Shown: positions 63,636 to 64,000 of the stretch, one piece after another | Position numbering within the stretch: position 1 is the stretch's first letter | Layout of the letters: every line of letters starts with the position of its first letter | NCBI RefSeq assembly: GCF_002327085.1 | Contig: NZ_CP023429.1 | Coordinates: forward strand, 434,001-498,000 | Length of the DNA: 64,000 nucleotides | Source: Neisseria weixii | GTDB taxonomy: Bacteria; Pseudomonadota; Gammaproteobacteria; Burkholderiales; Neisseriaceae | Direction: 5' to 3' | The notes under the pieces: model-generated | The model's input: the letters and a program-made list of their open reading frames with translations, nothing else | Told to the model about the DNA's origin: nothing | The model's database searches: none | Program-made: the position numbers and the translations under genes

Positions 63636-64000
63636 GTTTATCCTATTCTGTTGATCTATTGCGTAATTTTTACATTTTGGGCAAACGTTTTTCCTTCGCA
63701 GCCGAAGAACTCTATCCAACCTGTATGTATACTTCAAATCGCTCTTGATACGGATGTATGCCCAAATGTTTCAGGATTAAAGTCTGAGTCAGCTTGCTTA
63801 AATACGGGAACATACTTTGACTAATTCCGGCTTTCTTTCAGAATCAGCATATTGGCTGATAATGCTTTGGACTATACGGATAAAGCGCCTGTCACTTTGA
63901 CGACGGACAAAAAACTATGACTATTGTTTTTTTGTTTTAATTCCAGTAATGGTAGGCTGTGAATTAAATCGGTCAGCTTTGGAAAACCATCGCTACGTTG
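63636..64000. other. Region upstream of hisD, no gene recognised
   Basis: Short frames only. A stretch near 63660..63770 can be read on the minus strand as ...GWIEFFGCEGKTFAQNV..., possibly the tail of a degraded gene, but it cannot be identified. The hisD promoter is expected here. Confidence 0.4.

Overview
The window is a chromosomal segment of a Neisseria species. The AG-type DNA uptake sequence (AGGCCGTCTGAA) occurs dozens of times, usually as inverted pairs that form transcription terminators. dRS3-type repeats (ATTCCC-N8-GGGAAT), a lipid-modified azurin (Laz), a minimal ProQ, the Na+-pumping NQR operon and typical neisserial gene content agree with this. The species cannot be named from the sequence.

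Layout. 0-7 kb: glycine cleavage (gcvH, gcvP), tag, a broken MFS transporter, a PotD-like lipoprotein. 7-17.5 kb: rpsT, pldA (broken), a DUF502 protein with aspS, lpxH, proQ, aroC, secA, a DciA-like protein. 18-22 kb: azurin behind a perfect FNR box, a hemerythrin-like protein, an HI_0552-like protein, dapE, ogt, argF. 23-39.7 kb: a YojI-like ABC exporter, hemA, rpoH, a dead IS630-type element, lnt, a DUF808 protein, a CvrA-type antiporter, nagZ, an NhaC-type antiporter, a DegQ/HtrA lipoprotein, nth, hemC. 39.7-40.9 kb: an AT-rich island with a lipoprotein and an unlisted small gene encoding a double-glycine-leader peptide. 41-42.3 kb: ybeY and a CorC-like protein. 42.3-53.1 kb: an accessory region with a trimeric autotransporter adhesin of about 2470 residues, a dead IS5/IS1106-like element, rnhB and a dead IS427-like remnant. 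53.2-61 kb: nqrM and apbE, a YdcZ-like transporter, then nqrABCDEF; nqrM and apbE mature the Na+-NQR encoded next door. 61.4-63.6 kb: an aldo/keto reductase and hisD.

Three points stand out. First, a 56-residue peptide gene (40556..40726, minus) has a textbook GG leader (MQELTIYELEAVSGG), a good ribosome binding site and a candidate Fur-box-overlapped promoter: a possible bacteriocin or secreted signal. Second, a roughly 204-bp element with terminal inverted repeats of about 30 bp occurs twice plus a solo end. Every occurrence sits in or against a DUS hairpin, and one copy shows a 7-bp target duplication inside a DUS terminator. Third, ten genes are broken by single-base deletions (eleven sites), all in short G/C runs, and all are restored by adding one base. 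This looks like systematic homopolymer undercalling in the assembly, so these 'pseudogenes' should be treated with caution.
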